DNA of 64,000 nucleotides, taken from Lota lota (lineage: Eukaryota; Chordata; Actinopteri; Gadiformes; Lotidae). The translations under genes were made by a program, and so were the position numbers. The DNA lies in NCBI GenBank assembly GCA_026745465.1, contig JACYXH010000221.1, forward strand, positions 511,501 to 575,500, read 5' to 3'. How positions within the stretch are numbered: the stretch's first letter is position 1; each line of letters begins with the position of its first letter. Under the pieces are notes generated by a model that was not told the DNA's origin, searched no databases, and was given only the letters and a program-made list of their open reading frames with translations. This document shows positions 1 to 12,329 of this stretch, piece by piece.

Positions 1-1230
1 TATTATGTGCTCTGAACTCAAGCTTCACGTTGACCCTACCCGTTGGATGTTCTTTGCTGTGTTTCATTTCAACATTAATCGCTATGTCTAAATAGCTTCA
101 AGGGAACAGTTTGTCCCCAACTGAATCGTAATATGGAGTACAAAAAACAAAAAAAAACAGCCGTTCCTTAGAACCACGAGCCGGCTCTACTGGACAGGAG
201 TAGTTGGCACCAGGACGTAACAACTGAGAACTGCGGGTGGATGTTTCTCTTTCGGCGAGAGGAAGTGCCAACTTCTGGAAATAAACGAAAAGCGGACTCG
301 AGCACTGAAGCAGTGAAGAGGACTCAAGCACTAAGCAATAAAGCTGCAAACCAAATGTTGCATGGCCAGCTGTGGGTATATGCACATGGGTTACAGTGAA
401 GCAGGCGCGCTGAATGTGTCTCCATCTCGGGTCCCGTTGTAAGTCACACTGAGATACATGTCCCATCCCTACAAGGGCTGTCGACATCCATTTTGTGGAA
501 AGGAAAACGTCCTACAGGTTCAATAGCCACCTATAGCAGAATGGTTTTGTTGGCAGGGTGTTTTGGATGCACGCTGCAACGTTTGCTTTTGTTATGCTTT
601 TTATTTATTTATGAAAACTGTCTCCCATAAAATGGCCGATGCTAGCAGGATGGTAGTCATGGGACTGAAGTAAAAAAAGAATAGCTTATCAGATTGTGGT
701 CTTGGCAATTAATACCAATAAGACAAAGCAAAGATTATGAAATCGAAACCCTAGGTTCATGTATACAGAGAAACACAAGTTTCCAAACGACAACTTATCG
801 CTTTTGTAGCAAAGTTGTTGCTGAAACTTTGCCAGACAAAACTGGCAGCAACGCTTTAAAAACCTCCAACCTTTGGCTTTGCCAACGGAAAATAAATAAA
901 TTACAACTAAATCCACATCACTAACTCAGCTTGGCACTGTAGTTGTACTCAGTTCTATTGGCTGCAGAATGAGTACCGTGGCAATGACGTTCCTTCTGCA
1001 CCAACTCAAATTGATTAGAAAACATCCAACAGTATACAGTTTGGCATGGGCGGTTTTAAGAGCTGTCTTTGCGCCACAAAGCCTACTTAGAGGATAACAA
1101 GCACACAGTATAACGATTATTTGCCAAACCTAAACCCAATAAATATCTCCTCATATATAATCAGTGCCGCAAACTTAGACATGTAGTCACATGAAAACAG
1201 TTGTCTGTGATGTCTGTTATGGGAAAGTGA
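1..1230. other. spacer, nothing recognised
   Basis: Non-repetitive, moderately AT-rich. No frame with splice support, RNA gene or transposon end seen. Confidence 0.5.
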
Positions 1231-1320
1231 ATGGTTCTGTCCAGCTCAGTTGGTTGAGCAAGGCATTCCCACTCCACGGCAGTTGGAGGGTGACTCCCAC
1301 ATGGCTCACCCATGTTAATA
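1231..1320 (+). mobile_element. tRNA-SINE-like remnant
   Basis: The stretch contains CAGCTCAGTTGGTTGAGCA, which resembles a tRNA-type A box and D-arm, and about 35 nt downstream GAGGGTGACTCCC, a weak B-box-like block. The spacing fits a tRNA-derived head. No intact tRNA cloverleaf can be drawn, so this is more likely a decayed SINE than a tRNA gene. Confidence 0.4.
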
Positions 1321-2529
1321 ATAGATTTGATTTGGATTGATTTCACTGCAAAACTATTTGGAATAAGTGTTGTCAAAGTGGCCTATGATTATATTGTTCT
1401 ATTTTATATAAATGTATGATAACATGCAAAGAACTGTTAATAAGTAGCAAATGTATATGATCATTGATTTCTCTGCTCAATAGATGGTCTTATCAGAACA
1501 TGTGGCTTGCCTACCTTGAATGAACCAAACTAATGAGTTAGTTTGAATAATAGTTAGACAGTACATAACTGTAGTTATGTAAAGGCAGTTCATTGTGCTC
1601 TGTGATGCATTTTTTTATACACTTAATGTGTACTGAATGTGTAATTACTCCCTGAACTATTCAGGTTATGAGTACACAGTCAATACACTTTGAACATTCA
1701 ACATGTAAAACATCTGTTTGGATTTTTTTGTTTATTAATCCAATCTATCTATCTATCTAAGTGTTATCTATTAATATTTGCAAGATGACCCCAAAATATT
1801 GATCACACTCTTTTTGCATTAGAAATCGATTGTCTGGTGTTTGTCTTCAAAGCGAAAAGCCTGCCTCTCTAAACACATGAATAGTCACACTCTTTTGGGG
1901 TGCTCTGGATGGAACCATTGCACTTCAATACACTTTATTTAATAATACTTAATTCGTTGGCACGCATGTTTGGTTTGTCCTGACAGAAGAGCATTATCCT
2001 GTACCGGCATGAAACTTTAATTTGGTTCTGTCACTGCATCACATTAGAGCTGTGTTGAATAACTAGCTTTTGTTAAATGTCATCATTAACTATTCACATG
2101 ACACTGTCAATAAATACGACATGTTATACGATTATAATTAGTTCTATATGTCATATATAAAGTCATTTACTCATATGTTTCAAGTATTAGTATGAAGTTT
2201 TAAAGAACTTCAATCAGTTTTCAAATTCTTGCCCCATTTGAAATTGTTTGAATTGCTGCTCCACGAAAATATTGCATTAATAATGTGTATGATATACCAG
2301 TCCATCTAATGTGTGTTACAAAGATAGCATTACAGATACTGGTCATTATACTGTGTCTTTCAAAGACAACATTACTGGCCAACATCTTGCTTTCAAGGTA
2401 CAGGTAATAGAAAAAAACACAACAGTTTCTCTAGTTTCTATATTGCAGCACTTAAAGCAGTTTGCCTATTTGATTAATTGTATGTACTGGAACGATTCTT
2501 GCATTTTTTGTGTTGTATTCATTGTTGAA
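1321..2529. other. AT-rich spacer
   Basis: Only a short (TCTA)n run near 1744-1759. Nothing else recognised. Confidence 0.5.
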
Positions 2530-2588
2530 TGCACTTACTGTAAGCTGCTTTGAACAGAAGCGTCCACTTAATGAATGTAATGTAATGT
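2530..2588 (+). mobile_element. L2-type SINE/LINE 3' tail fragment
   Basis: The segment TACTGTAAGCTGCTTTGAAC followed by AGAAGCGTCCACTTAATGAA and repeated TGTAATG units matches the common fish retroposon tail of the form 'gtaagtcgctttggataaaagcgtctgctaaatg', with a short tandem TAATG end. The 5' boundary is not visible. Confidence 0.6.
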
Positions 2589-5384
2589 CAAGTGACTTTG
2601 GACCCACAGGTTGACAGTGCAAAGAGCGCAGATCAAATAATTCTAGGAAAATCAATATGAAAACATAAGACTGGTGCCTGTTTTTTTTTTCTCCACTATT
2701 TAGTAAATGCTTTTATGATTAGCGAATAATGTTTTTGTCCCATGGTAACTTTTTTTCCAAAATTGAATTATACCAAGGCCTAATAAATGTTAGCCTGCTC
2801 AAACTGTATTTATTCAGAATAACAATGAGAACACCATCATTCAAATACTTTTGAAAAATGGAATACATTCGATCAAAGAAATCTAAAATCAATTACATAT
2901 GGACCAGATGTGGTACAAACATATGTAATCCACCAGGTTGGGTGAAGGATCAATAGTGGCAATGGACTCGATTTAATTCTTCCTGATGAAATGTAGTTGT
3001 CTGTGTATTTCTGAGAGTAAAACAAATAATAAAACATTTACTAAGCCAAAACCCATTAAGAAGACGCGTTGGAAGTAAATCACTAGACCAACCTGTAAAA
3101 ACAACCGACGCAACCGAGCTTATTTTAGAAACTCAATTGTCTGCTTTGTCAGGCTCATTCAGTTCTGCTGAGTTAGTCTGTCCCTAATTAAAGTGTTCCG
3201 CTCTACCGAGTCCTGGGCCGACCCTGAGCCTGCACAAAGTGTCTTATTCCTCCATCCATCACATCTACTGTAATTACTTTTGTTTACAGTGGAGGAACCG
3301 GCAGCTGTCTGATTAGACGTTATTGAGGAGATAACTCATGGGCGGATCCAGAAAGGTGCTGGGGCCTGGATGCAGATGAAGCTCTTCCTCGGTGAGCTGT
3401 GAGGGCCACATACATGGGATGTGTTCTTGGAGAGAGAGAGACACTGACAGATGACTGCAGGGTGTGAAAGCCCCAAAACATTTGCCTCCGAGGCAGAGCG
3501 TTCGTGTGCTCCTGACTGCTGCCTCTCCTTAATGTAGTGGGTTTCTTTCCCGCCGGAGAAATAAAAGAATAAACTGTAAAGTTAACAAAAAGCAATTAGC
3601 CTGGCTTATTTTCCAATCGTTTTCTCATTAGTGTCAGGCGTATTTTATTTGCGTTATTAATTTTGGTCATTATTATTCTTCATTCTAATACAAAGTGTTT
3701 TACTGTTTGTTTGTATTGATATGATGCAAGGAAGGGTAAGATTATATCAATAATAATGATAATATATGTGTTTTTCTTCCCAAGCATCTTTACAAGCAAA
3801 CCATCCCATAATACGCTTCCACAACAAGGAGCTGAGCAACATCTAGGTTATGTATCCTAATATATCATAATTATATATCCTTCATAGAGTTGGAGATACA
3901 ATATATCAGTTCAACATCTGCCATTGTATTATCAATATGGTGAATGGAAAGAGCCAATAATAATATGGAAATATGATGCTGGGGTTCAAGAGCAGTATTG
4001 GAAATGTATATTACACTATTGAAAATGTATGAAGTATGCATTAGAATCGGCAGAAAAATACATTAACCATTGATACATGTTAAAATAGAGCAATCTATCC
4101 AAATGGGATTTCATCGCTGAGTGTTTGGTCCAGCTGATCTCTCTGTGATCGTTCTCTTTCCAGATGTGTTTTTACCCCCCAGTTCACAGGATATGATGTA
4201 TCTGTTGTTCTATAAACCAGAGCAATTACATCCTAAACAATCAGAGCCACGTCTATTCGTCTATTTAGGTCTCCAAATGTTTTTGACAGCTGTCACTGTC
4301 AGGGAAATATAAGAACAATATTCTGGCAGTTTTTCTACTCACCAGCCGTACCTAAAATCCTAGACTAGCAGTTGCACGAGTAATAGGACTATTAAACACA
4401 CACTCATTGACAATGCAAGGGCACTCTGTCAATGTTCACACTGAGAAAGAGCCTAAATAGAGTTGACAAAGGAAACAAATGGCAAGGGAAAATAGAAGCT
4501 AATTAGACGTTTGTAGCATTTCACTAAATTTCCAATGTGCAGGATGTGGAACTATAGCCAATAATGGACAGCCTTTAAAAGAGCTCTATTTTGTGTTTTG
4601 TTCAAAAGAAAAAAGTGTTTTCTACGAAATGTTAGATATGTTTTGAATATACTGTATTCATAATGCGTGTTTAATCTGTACCTGTCACAGTCAACCAGAT
4701 GCGATGTTGCTAGGCGTACTGAATATGAGTGTTGTCCTTGACTGGTAAGTTCTGTTCAATAAGAACCACTCAATGGGTAGTTCATCATATTAGCCCAGGT
4801 CCATTGACAATGATTCATTGTGACTCGTTACTCCATCATCCCATCACGGTCGCATAGAAAGCAAAGGAGTGGTGTATATGGACTGTATGCAGATTGTGCC
4901 CTCCCGTGTTCCACCCATTCCTGTACTGTGTTCCATGTATTTACTAACAATGTACCTATTCTAACGAAGCCCAACTATTTTCCATAAGGCATATCTGCTT
5001 TCCGTTCCCCGCCAGCGTGTAAGATTAATTACCCCGCTGGAAGGGGGCCCGATGCATGCTAGTGTTAATTAAAAGATAATGATTGGTCCCTTTGAGTGTT
5101 CCAAATAAAGATGCACGTTGGTGATATTCAGTATGTTCTAGAAACATTATGCCCTCTGTGAACACAGGCGTGGGCCGCGGGGGGGTCGGCTGGGACTTGG
5201 GGGTGGTGTCGGGGTGGGTGGAGAGCCTCGGTGATGAGTGTTAGGAAGTCATATCTGGGGTTCAGGGGAGCTGGCAGGTTTGTTGTTGTTGGCGTGCAGC
5301 AGCACACCAGATACATATTCATCCTTTCACATTCGATTGGAAACTAAATGAAAAGCAGCTGCCGACTGATTGTCTCCAGTGTGA
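2589..5384. other. spacer, nothing recognised
   Basis: AT-rich with TAATTA-type words. A short (AG)n at about 3429-3440. No gene or element end seen. Confidence 0.5.
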
Positions 5385-5440
5385 CCCCCCCCCCCCCCCC
5401 CCCCCCCCCCGCGTGCTTAGAAAGGCACGTGGGGGGGGGG
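5385..5440. repeat. poly-C / poly-G inverted pair
   Basis: A run of about 26 C is followed by GCGTGC, a short A-rich spacer, GCACGT and a run of 10 G. The two homopolymers and the flanking GCGTGC/GCACGT can pair, giving a GC-only hairpin. Length within such runs is prone to sequencing error. Confidence 0.85.
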
Positions 5441-5512
5441 TCATTTAAGTTTCATATCTGGGGACGTATCTTCTTGTTTTTGAGCTTTAAGTTTCTGACA
5501 GCTGTGTTCTGA

Positions 5513-5558
5513 GGGTGGGTGGGTGGGTGGGGGGGGGGGGGGGGGGGTGGGGGGGTGG
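5513..5558. repeat. G-rich (GGGT)n/poly-G tract
   Basis: Four GGGT units followed by a long G run with single T interruptions. It meets the four-G-run rule for a possible G-quadruplex on the plus strand. Confidence 0.9.
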
Positions 5559-5675
5559 CTGGTGGTGACCTGGTCTTCTCCCAGGGTACGGAGACTAAAC
5601 CCCTGACCCCATTTGCATGGTTTCAAACGGTGACCTGCAGCAAATTGCAGGAGAAGTGCAAGCGGTGGGAAGGGA

Positions 5676-5790
5676 GCTTCTGCATGAAGTCTTCTACAGC
5701 TTCTGACGTGCGCTGGTAAATAGGGGCCGCGCAAACGTCGTATTTTCTACGCTTGATAAATTCATCCCGACAGTCAATATGCTGCGCCTG
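5676..5790. repeat. local duplicated segment, copy 1
   Basis: About 115 bp that recur at 7680-7793 in the same orientation. Shared blocks are TCTGCATGA-GTCTTCTACAG, CTTCTGACG-GC-CTGGTAAA, ACGCTTGAT-AATTCATCC and GACAGT-AAT. Copy 1 is followed by a CpG-rich stretch. No target-site duplications or terminal repeats are obvious, so it could be a duplicated noncoding element or an unrecognised dispersed repeat. Confidence 0.85.
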
Positions 5791-6732
5791 CATGAGCCGA
5801 CGTCAGGGCTGATAGATGAATGCAAGTCGCCTTGTTGCCTTGTTGCTAATGGTTTTATTTAGGCAAAGTGGAAATGTAGTTCATATTTTGTCCTCATTAT
5901 TGGGTATGTAGAAAAAAATAATGACATTCTACGGTTTTCTCTTTTGACTTGGAAAGAACTAATTTAATATTCATTGAAGTAATTTAATAATGCGCTCCAC
6001 CATCACGACGGCCATCCTTGCCTCCCTGTCCTTGGGAAAGGTAATTTAACCTCCAGTCACTCAGAAAGCAGACGCCTATATGCTTCAAACAGCTTGGGAG
6101 ATTAAAACTATGGGATTGGGTGAATGGAATGCATTTTGCAAATAGAAGCTGAGGGAAAAGTCGATTAAATGTCTGCAACAGAAAGTAACACGAAAAAGCT
6201 GGGCACCATAAAGCAGTAGGCCTGTTCAGTACTGTGGGACTGCGGTGTAGTGCTGTGGAGGAGTGTCAAGTGATTGGGTAAAATGACCAGGATCGATCGG
6301 CTGACGTTCTGGAAGCTCATTAAGAGTCAGTGAAAAATGGGCCATTTGGTTGAGCGCTTGTCCAGGAACTCAGAACACATGTTCTGAATAGGACAGGACC
6401 TCTCACAGTCGGTACTATGCTGTGAGGCACCGGCCTCCAGTGAAAACAATATGGTCGCTTTAGAATGGGACTTGCTGCTGTTTCTTCTTTGTTCTTTGCA
6501 TGCAGGTCTGTATGACAGACTTACTTGTGTATTTCACACAAATCAATGTTCCCTCAATAGGCCTCCTGAACTGGACTGTGGAGACCACCCTGCTCTCAAC
6601 AGCTCTGCTGCTATCTGTTACATTCATTAAATCATAGTTCATTGGTAAAAATCTCATCTTTAGTGGTTCCTGAATGTATAATATTATAAAATAAATGTAC
6701 AATCAACCATGAGACACACCAAGGGAGGTAGG

Positions 6733-7116
6733 TAGGGTGGCCATTCCCAGACCACCCAAAAGGAGGACATTTTTCAAAACATACATAAACATAAACCCCA
6801 AATGTCCAATATACACGCTATCTCACATATTTTGTGTTTTTATATGCTCCCTCATGTTTATCAATGGTTTAGGAAAATGTATTCATGTATTTATCATTCA
6901 AATATAAAATACCATTAAAGCTTTGTTTTATACAGGCTGTAACAGCTACACAACCATATATTTCTGTCATTTATTTCAGTGAACCAATCAGACCGGAGCA
7001 ACGCTGGATCGGCAGCGATACGCCCACATAGCACCCGTCTTTGGGTTCCGCCGGTCGTCGGACATGGTCTCCCAAAACCTAGTGTCCGTCCTAAAGCCAG
7101 ACTGATGGCCACCCTG
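6733..7116. mobile_element. hAT-like MITE, degraded
   Basis: The termini are TAGGGTGGCCAT at the left and ATGGCCACCCTG at the right, again an hAT-type CAG...CTG pair with the first base changed. The 8-bp flanks GAGGTAGG (6725-6732) and GAGGCAGG (7117-7124) match at 7 of 8 positions, consistent with an ageing target-site duplication. The 384-bp body has no transposase-like frame. The left subterminal stretch keeps a block with AGGAGGACA and the right a block with GTCCGTCCT. Confidence 0.7.
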
Positions 7117-7254
7117 GAGGCAGGGCTAAGGTTGAGAGAGGCATTAACTCCATGTTGAGCATGCAGCAGGTAGTGGTGTATCCCTTTAAGACAGGTGTGT
7201 GGGCGTTTCCCTCAATTGGCCTAGATCCTACATGTCATAAAATGAAACTCCCCC

Positions 7255-7362
7255 TTTCTAATGACAATCTGGTATCCACACTCCAGTCCAGGTGGTGGCA
7301 GAAATGCACAAATTAACTGGTTTGGGGGCCACCATTAAAAACAATAGATGAAGAAGATGAAG
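7255..7362 (+). mobile_element. possible retroposon 3' tail ending in GAAGAA repeats
   Basis: The sequence CCAGTCCAGGTGGTGGCAG, then AATGCAC, then GCCACCATTAAAAACAATAG, then GATGAAGAAGATGAAGAAG resembles a dispersed fish repeat that ends in a run of GAAGAAG after a '...ccaataaaaacaa' block. This is recognised by memory of the pattern only. The family (RTE/Rex-like) is uncertain. Confidence 0.35.
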
Positions 7363-7679
7363 AAGTCAGTTAGGTCACCTACCCTCATGGTTATAGTTAA
7401 ATAGTTTGGTCTACATAAGCGTCATGTCCCAGGGCTCCAGTGATTGGAGATTGGATGGTAAACCGTCATCACCCTACCAAGCTTTTGGTCCTCCATAGGT
7501 AGGCCTATGATGCTTCTATAACTACTGTTTTATTGAACAATTCTGGTGGGATTGTACATTGTCATCATTGTCACTAATAGTTTGCCCATATATATTTTGA
7601 TTTAGTTTTGGCTCTTGAAGTACCTTTATTCAGATAGGCTATCCTTTTCGGTTCCTGTTTTGCATTTTGTTTCTTTCAA

Positions 7680-7793
7680 GCCTCTGCATGAGGTCTTCTA
7701 CAGCTTCTGACGGGCACTGGTAAATAGGACTTAGCAGCCTTAGTATTTTTTAACGCTTGATGAATTCATCCTGACAGTTAATGTGCTGTGCTG
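7680..7793. repeat. local duplicated segment, copy 2
   Basis: Second copy of the 5676-5790 segment, with roughly one substitution every five bases and a small indel in the T-rich middle. Both copies share a short frame ATG-(R/K)SSTASD-..W-TAA, which is too short to argue for coding function alone. Confidence 0.85.
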
Positions 7794-8654
7794 CTGTAAC
7801 ATCAATGGCTTAATTGTATGTTTCCTGGACAAACTGACTTGTCTGTTCCAGCCAGTGTCTAGTACTTTAGGAACAGGGACTAGTGGTGCTGGGAGGGGAC
7901 TTCTCCCTGGGTCATTCCCTTACTTACACGTGGTCCACTACGTTCATTACTTCACTTCACTCAAGACAATCGTTTATGTTTGCTTGGCAGTATTTGAACC
8001 AGCATTTATGCATTGAAGTTTAAGTTGAGTATGTATTAACTATGTGGGGAAAACCCATTGTTATTATTTGCTACATATTATTCTTATTATTATTATTATT
8101 TATTGGGTGTAAATCCCAAGGTATCGTTGCAGTGAAACTTAGCATTGTGATCCCTAAGCCAGCCTGGTCACACTAGGATATTCACCAGCCAGTGATTAGT
8201 TCCATTTTCCCAAGAGCTAGAATAAAATTTAACACATATTTCCAAAAGTCTTTCACAATCAGCGTCAGCGTCGACCTATAGAAGGATTCCGCAGAGAAAC
8301 TATAGGATTCCTGCTCATTACTGGTTTGTCAGTCAGAAAGAACATGCTGTGCATTTGAAATGCTCATGGATGCAGCTTCACGCGCTCAATCGACAGGAGC
8401 CGCACACTATTATTTATAATGTGTATGCTATTCCTATATACTCGCCCCATTCACCCATGCATTTTATATTGTATCTCTTCATCTTCTTCCGTTCTCCTCC
8501 TCCCCCTCTTGTCGTCCTCCTCACATGTCTCATGGTGGCATGTCTTGTGATCCACTGGCAGGCATGGCCGTTTAAATATTCCTGACTCATAACCGAGAAC
8601 ATGCGACCAGCGCTCGCCCGTTGACAGCTGGTCAAGCCACGCCATTTGTTAGAA
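7794..8654. other. spacer
   Basis: Contains a short (ATT)n run near 8080-8103. No gene recognised. Confidence 0.5.
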
Positions 8655-8945
8655 GGGCAGGTCACGTGACCCCGGCCCATTGGCCCAGCTGCTGCAGAGG
8701 AGGAGGCCGCGGTGGCTCGCTCTCCAGGGGGTCTGTTTTTATTGTCACAGCAGGGGTGGAAGGAGAGCGGGTAACTCACGCAGGGATTCGTGAGCCTCTG
8801 CTATAGACATTGTAATTAATAATATAATTAATAATGTCATTACGCCTCGCAGCCGTCCGCAAAATGCACGGCGGCGCCGTAGCCTACGTGACACTGTCGC
8901 CGCAAAGCCCATCGCCGTCGCGTCCCATCAGGAGCCCGGATAGTG
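8655..8945 (+). promoter_or_regulatory. GC-rich block with E-box and CCAAT box, candidate promoter or enhancer
   Basis: The palindrome GGTCACGTGACC at 8660-8671 contains the CACGTG E-box in the GTCACGTGAC form bound by USF/TFE-type bHLH-Zip factors. An inverted CCAAT box (CCCATTGGCCC) follows at about 8676-8686, then CAGCTG and CpG-rich sequence up to about 8945. Two ATAATTAATAAT blocks sit in the middle. The CpG density contrasts with AT-rich flanks. No transcript or open frame of note is attached, so promoter versus enhancer cannot be decided. Confidence 0.4.
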
Positions 8946-8989
8946 GAACCCGTCACGCCTTCCTCCTGTGAGTCATCGGCCGACACACT

Positions 8990-9002
8990 GTGGGGGAGGG
9001 GG

Positions 9003-9036
<34 letters not shown>

Positions 9037-9063
9037 GAGGAGGAGGAGGAGGAGGAGGAGGAG
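8990..9063. repeat. poly-G and (GGA)n tract
   Basis: A long G run (about 30 nt) with flanking GGGGAGG, followed by AGGAGGAGG units. Possible G-quadruplex. The apparent poly-Gly frame is a by-product of the repeat. Confidence 0.95.
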
Positions 9064-9507
9064 AACAGACGCTGTCGCTCTCTGTGTGTGCGATGACGAA
9101 TATTGTTGTTGCTTTTTTGCAGCCTTATAGGTTATAGTGTATAGTCATAGTAGACATTTAGAAACCCAGTTTAGTTGTTTATGAAAGGCTTTACCACTGG
9201 TCTGCTCTCTGCAGGATGAAGGACAAGATGATATTCACGTTTACGTTTTGCACAGGACATCGGTCTGGCCTCGGCTGGTCCGCAATTGATTTCCAAATAT
9301 GGGCACGGCCTTATGTTGTTAAAAAAAAACTCCAGCCAATCAGAGTGATGCTCGTGCTCTCTTCACTGTTGTTGAATACGGTTGGAAGTAAATCACAAAC
9401 CTATTCTAAGCTGGGCGAAGCCTTCTGTGCAGATTTCCGTTCATCTGTTAACATTGTTCTCCGTCTATTTCAGTTTCATTGCTACACTTACTTTGAGCGC
9501 TGCCATT

Positions 9508-9546
9508 GTTTTTGTTGTTGTTGTTGTTGTTGTTGTTGTTTTTTAC
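9508..9546. repeat. (TTG)n microsatellite
   Basis: About ten TTG/GTT units between T-rich flanks. Confidence 0.9.
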
Positions 9547-11404
9547 TCTGCACACTGCTGCGCTCCTGGTTCGTCACTGAAAGACTAACAGAGCATGAAC
9601 TCTGAGATCAGGGCGGTCTCACGAGGCTAATGCTAAGTCCTTCACAAACAGGCTTTCATCTTTGGCTTGGTTTTCTGTTTGGGGAAACTAAGCCAAGCAG
9701 CTTTCACTGGCTCAGCCTGATGATGATGATGAGGGTGATGGTGCACCCCCCCCAGGGTGGTGACTATGACCTGCTGGTGTTGGTGCTGAATGTCTGTGGG
9801 CATACAGTGAACGTCCATCCCCATTTGATTACCGCAGAGGATAATACTTAACTTCACGCCTTATCTGAGACTGCAATCTGAACCAGGTCTGGCTGCTTGC
9901 TAGACCTAGAGTTTTGAGTTATGTCGCCTAACTCTTGAGTAATCAGTCAATGCAAATCTGTGCTCTTTTTATAGGCATCAAAATGGGTTTAGATGGTCTG
10001 GTATGCAGTCATTAGGAGATAGGAATCTAGTCCTCGGATAGAGCAATTTATATTCATAATAGCTTATAAGATAAAACCTTGAAATGATAAAAAAAATCTG
10101 AAACTGATGAAATCGAAGTTATTAATGGTATTCTCCTGCTTGTGGTTTTATTGGAAGCTTTGAGAAAAATTTCCCCCAAAAATAAAAACTTTAAGTGCAA
10201 GTAAATGCCTGATAGTGGAGATACAATGTTATTTTTACACCGCATTTATGGTGTTAAAAGTAGGCATTAAAAATACATTTTATTTGCCCCAGTGTCCCCC
10301 CCTGTACACAAATGAAAAGCTGCTATAATGTATTGTTTGGAAGATTGCTTCAGTGAAAACAATTTTACACAAAGAAGGGGAATATGAGAACAATTTATAT
10401 ACCTCTGGTTTTCCTTTTTGACACATTTTGAAACTGAGGAAGTAGCTTTTCATATTCACATTTCAATATATGATGTACTTCCATTATTGAGGGTGGAAAT
10501 ATACAACTTTATTTTGTTCTGACACAAATTGCCAATCAAAAAACGGAGACTAATATACGTCAGCATACCCCAAATTTAAATTACTTCAATTTTTTTGAAC
10601 ATTTCATAGTGAGCCATACTAGGACCTGCACTGACTCAGGAAATCGTAAATAATGCTCCAATTTGAGTTAATGAGCGAGTTCATTTGAACAACAAACACA
10701 GGAACACGAGCCACTGCTGTTATCGCGTTTGCCAAGTCATCTTGTTTGGAGAGGTAATTATAAATGTGTTTCATAAGGCGCGCTCACGATGGAGTATCTC
10801 TTAAATTCCGTATAGAGTTTTGCTGGAAGAGTTGCACACTACAGGATGTTTTTGGTAATAGTTAGCGGAAACCTTAATGGCACCGGGCAAAATTATTCCC
10901 GCTTGACTCGTTCATGATAAATATTTAATGTTTCATTACAGTAATGATGGCAAAGGCAGTTGCTGTCAAACACCTACCTCTGTTGTCTCATAATTAGAGG
11001 AAACTATGGAAGCCTAAACAACTCTCGCATAAGGGGTCTGCCAGCATTTACCCTCGCCGTAAAAGATTGGTGACAGGGCGGGGAATTGTGTTACAAGTTA
11101 GACTGCACAGTGGAGAGTTTGCTGTTAATTTAATTCTTGGCACCCAACTTTCATCTTCTTGACAATGTAAGCGTTACCAATTAGAATCCAGGACACTCAA
11201 ACAACGGAAATCCACTCTACCTTTTAAATATGTTTACTTCCTCTCTGTCTCTCGCGGTTTGAACCACTACTGACAAATCAGCCAAGTTTTAGGTTGGTTT
11301 TTCCTTCAAACAACAAGGCTGGTGCGACTCGTGAGTGCACTCTAAAACCAAAACTTTTTAGCACTAAGCCCTAAATAAAGACATACATATATGTATTACA
11401 TTTA

Positions 11405-11800
11405 TTGAAAATTATCTCGGTGGTTAGTTCTGATCAGCCTTCGCCCAATGCTCTGCTTATGGCGGCTCTCCATCAGCTCATTTTGCTCCTGGATGCTCCA
11501 GAGGGTGATAGCGGATCGATAAGCTCTACCTCCGCCATTATCGCTGGACCACTTTTTTTGTATATTTCCTCTCCCCAGCACTGTGGAGTCAGGCTAGGGT
11601 TGTGATTAAGTCGTCTTTAATGGCGGGTCAGCCTTAATTAGCTGATGGTGTGGAAAAGCCCATATGCAGCTTTAAAATCAGGTCCGCCACCAGCTCAAGA
11701 TGGCACCTGCTTGGGGCCCCCACCAGCCAATCAGATCAACCGGCAGCACACTCACAATAGCTCGCCCACTGATGGCGGGAGCACGCTGAAGGGGGTAAGA
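11405..11800. promoter_or_regulatory. enhancer-like noncoding block (tentative)
   Basis: A non-repetitive stretch of balanced composition with dense homeodomain and E-box type words, for example CCTTAATTAGCTGATGG at 11632-11648 and CATATGCAG near 11661. No convincing frame or splice pattern. Conservation cannot be tested here, so the call rests on composition and motif clustering only. Confidence 0.2.
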
Positions 11801-12311
11801 GATTCTGATGAGATGCATATTTTGCCCACATTGAGGTCTCAATTTCTTTTGTACCTTCCTACGTCTGATAGTCAACACAGATTTGTTTTCTTGTTGTTGT
11901 GGTCATAAACAATTCACTGGCTCCCCTCTGTATATTAACAAAATAAATAACTAGCTAGTTCAATGGAGTGACTTGGACTAACGCAACTTTGTTGCAACAA
12001 GAGCAGCCGCCGGTGCTTTGAAATATATTACTAAAATACTAGCTAGCTGCTCATTAGCTTCTCGCAGAGATACGGCAGTCGGGCACATAGGAAACCTGAA
12101 TAATATCTAGTGAGAGGGTTGATGAATTGCATAATATCCAGATTAGCAATATGTCACATTAAGCCACTGGCGAGGGAATTGGGGACGATTCTCCACTCCC
12201 TGTGTGATGAGAAAGATAAAAATAGCAACCTTGAAGCACAATTTGTCTTGTTACATGAACAGAATTGCATTCCCTCCCCACCCCGTGTTCAATATGCAAG
12301 GGGGAGTCCGG

Positions 12312-12329
12312 GAAGGGGGGGGGGGGGGA
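12312..12329. repeat. poly-G tract
   Basis: GGAAGG followed by about 13 G. Confidence 0.9.

Noticed and set aside
1236-1300. Functional tRNA gene
   Set aside because: A-box and B-box-like words are present but no acceptor or anticodon stems pair. More likely a SINE remnant.
9216-9605. 129-codon plus-strand frame after a TCTGCAG acceptor-like site
   Set aside because: It runs through a (TTG)n repeat and has no family resemblance or donor site.
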